Made by a program: the position numbers and the translations under genes
Shown: piece by piece, positions 6,920 to 8,159 of the stretch
How the letters are laid out: every line of letters begins with the position of its first letter
Position numbering within the stretch: position 1 is the stretch's first letter
Notes under the pieces: model-generated
What the model was told of the DNA's origin: nothing
Databases searched by the model: none
The model's input: only the letters and a program-made list of their open reading frames with translations
Source of the DNA: Verrucomicrobiota bacterium
GTDB taxonomy: Bacteria; Verrucomicrobiota; Verrucomicrobiia; Opitutales; Opitutaceae
Direction: 5' to 3'
Length of the DNA: 8,159 nt
Assembly (NCBI GenBank): GCA_023430565.1
Contig: JAEZAD010000024.1
Location: 1 to 8,159, forward strand

Positions 6920-8159
6920 CTATCGTTTTGGGTCGGATTCGTAGCCTTTGGCGGTGTGGGCCCAGCGGGCGAGGGCGAGGCGGTGGATCTTGGCGTTGTG
7001 GCGGACGTCGACGGGGAAATTTTCGCGGAAGTAGAAGAGTTTGATCGGGGCCGTCGTGGGGTGCTGGAGGGCGAGCGTGCGGAGTTCGCGGGCGAGGGCG
7101 CGGCACTGCGCGGAGTCCTGGAGTTTTATTTCAACGACGACGGCGGGGCGTTGTTGGCCGCGTTCGCCGAGGCCGATGAGGGCGCAGCGGGCGATGCGGG
7201 GATGCTGGCGGAAGAGTTGCTCGATCGGTTCGGTAAACAGCAGGCCGGAGGCGGTTTCGACGCGTTCGACTTTGCGGCCGCAGAACCAGAGGCGGCCGTC
7301 GGCATCGAGGTAGCCGCAGTCGCCGAGGCGGTGAAAGACGCTTGGGGCGCGGGGGTCTTTTTGAGAGCTGCCGGCGATGGGGATCTTGGCGGCGGCAGTC
7401 GCGGCGGGGTTGTGGTCGTAGGTTTGGGTGACGACGGGGCCGCGAACGATGATTTCGCCGATTTCGCCGGCCGGGAGTTCGCGGGCGGCGGCGAGGGTCG
7501 CGATGGGGGTATCGGTGATGGCAATGATCCTGATTTCGATCTCGGGGACGGGGCGGCCGACGCACACGCCGCCGGCGGGTTTGTAACGTAATGTATTACA
7601 AGTCGGATTGGTGAGTTCGAGGATTTCGGGGGCGGAGATGGTGGAGATGGGGAGGGATTCGGTGGCGCCGTAGGGGCTATGAAGTTCGCCGTGGGGGAGG
7701 AAGGTGCGGGAGGCGGTCCAGAGTTGTTGCGGGACGGGGGCGCCGGCGCAGAGGACGCGGCGGAGCGAGGGGAGCGTGAGGCTCTGGGCGAGGCAGTGGT
7801 CGGCTATTTTTTTCCAGAGCGTGGGGGAGCCGAAGGAGTTGGTGACGTTTTCCTGGCGGATGGCTTGGACGATTTTCGCGGGGTCGACGGCGGCGGGGCG
7901 GCGGGGGTCGATTTCGGGGACAATGGTGGTCATCCCGAGCGCGGGGTTGAAGAGGGCGAAGATCGGGAGGAGCGGGAGGTCGATTTCGCCGGGCTCGATC
8001 GCGTAGGTGTCGCGGATGAGCCGGACCTGGGCGTCGAACATGCCGTGTTCGTAGCAGACGCCTTTGGGGGCGCCGGTGGAGCCGGAGGTGAACAGCACGG
8101 CGGCGAGATCGGACGGGGCGCTGTGGGCGAGTTGAGGGTTGAGAGTGGAGGGTTGAGAG
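6920..8159 (-). CDS. oleC: OleC, AMP-dependent beta-lactone synthetase, 5' end beyond window
   Basis: ANL-superfamily enzyme that converts the 2-alkyl-3-hydroxy acid from OleD, with ATP, into a beta-lactone, which OleB decarboxylates to the olefin. About 412 codons are visible; the frame is open to the right edge, and the GTG at 8098 is an internal valine. In order: P-loop AVLFTSGSTGAPKG (about 8058–8101), YGATES, VCVGRPVPEIEIRII, GYLDADGRLWFCGRKVERVE (hinge region), GLLFTEPIEQLFRQHPRIARC, and the C-terminal catalytic-lysine motif NAKIHR. The WFCGRK and TEPIE motifs are more OleC-like than general acyl-CoA-synthetase-like. Two repeats are carried in frame: a heptamer array (SQPSTLNPQL, about 12 residues before the P-loop motif) and a palindrome encoding CNTLRYK in the segment before VCVGRP. 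Roughly 150 N-terminal residues are missing. oleD follows downstream; a generic AMP-dependent ligase is the alternative. Confidence 0.9.
   Translation of the reverse strand, partial: SQPSTLNPQLAHSAPSDLAAVLFTSGSTGAPKGVCYEHGMFDAQVRLIRDTYAIEPGEIDLPLLPIFALFNPALGMTTIVPEIDPRRPAAVDPAKIVQAIRQENVTNSFGSPTLWKKIADHCLAQSLTLPSLRRVLCAGAPVPQQLWTASRTFLPHGELHSPYGATESLPISTISAPEILELTNPTCNTLRYKPAGGVCVGRPVPEIEIRIIAITDTPIATLAAARELPAGEIGEIIVRGPVVTQTYDHNPAATAAAKIPIAGSSQKDPRAPSVFHRLGDCGYLDADGRLWFCGRKVERVETASGLLFTEPIEQLFRQHPRIARCALIGLGERGQQRPAVVVEIKLQDSAQCRALARELRTLALQHPTTAPIKLFYFRENFPVDVRHNAKIHRLALARWAHTAKGYESDPKR
7581..7601. repeat. Short palindrome copy 5, in oleC
   Basis: Core TGTAACGTAATGTATTACA (7582–7600) with flanking T/A adding one more pair; one C:A mismatch and two wobbles. 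On the minus strand it is read in the oleC frame as CNTLRYK, between LELTNPT and PAGGVCVGRP. The flank ACAAGTCGG matches copy 4. Confidence 0.85.
8129..8159 (-). repeat. Heptamer array inside oleC, encodes SQPSTLNPQL
   Basis: Plus-strand units GAGTTGA, GGGTTGA, GAGTGGA and GGGTTGA, then GAG at the window edge. The array may continue past 8159. In the oleC frame it reads SQPSTLNPQL, nearly the same peptide in the same codon phase as the array in miaB. Confidence 0.88.

Noticed and set aside
6469..7044. Plus-strand open frame across the oleC–oleD spacer with an EHTEYTEE-like peptide
   Set aside because: The peptide is just the translated nonamer repeat; the rest is antisense to oleD and oleC and has no domain. 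Such repeat-derived frames are commonly mis-annotated.

Overview
The window is GC-rich bacterial chromosome. Gene content (an OleC/OleD olefin pair, a 23S-IVP-type four-helix protein, a MiaB–Gmk cluster) and a heavy load of short dispersed repeats point to Verrucomicrobiota, most likely the Opitutaceae (Opitutus-like). This assignment is inference from family recognition; no marker gene such as 16S rRNA is present.

Layout. (1) Bases 1–3014, minus strand, read right to left: miaB (tRNA methylthiotransferase), a small four-helix-bundle/IVP protein, a multi-pass membrane protein of unknown function, and the N-terminal 177 codons of guanylate kinase (gmk), which runs off the left edge. (2) Bases 3015–3156: divergent spacer holding a short palindrome. 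(3) Bases 3157–5531, plus strand: a secreted 5'-nucleotidase/UshA-like metallophosphoesterase overlapping by 4 nt (ATGA) with a secreted lytic transglycosylase, probably a two-gene envelope operon. (4) Bases 5568–8159, minus strand: oleC (beta-lactone synthetase, 5' end beyond the right edge) followed by oleD (NAD(P)H-dependent 2-alkyl-3-oxoalkanoate reductase), part of the long-chain olefin (head-to-head hydrocarbon) pathway. OleA and OleB are not in the window; oleA/oleB may lie just beyond 8159.

The most unusual feature is the set of short dispersed repeats, several read in frame inside conserved enzymes. (a) Five copies of a 19-nt degenerate palindrome TGT-N13-ACA lie at 3087, 5924, 5978, 6871 and 7582. 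Two are inside oleD, where each encodes a CHLxSDN peptide in an apparent insertion, and one is inside oleC, where it encodes CNTLRYK. (b) Two copies of a 31-nt heptamer array (units GAGTTGA/GGGTTGA) lie inside miaB and oleC, both in the same reading frame, encoding SQPSTLNxQL. (c) Two outward-facing hexamer arrays (GAGCAC/GATTAC type) box the IVP gene; one supplies its last codons and stop, the other contains the miaB stop. (d) Three CACGGAAxA nonamers cover the oleD start. (e) A REP-like double hairpin lies in the oleC–oleD spacer. Together they look like several families of small mobile or self-propagating sequences, some tolerated as peptide insertions, comparable in concept to Rickettsia palindromic elements but much shorter. 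Their mobility is inference and needs genome-wide comparison.
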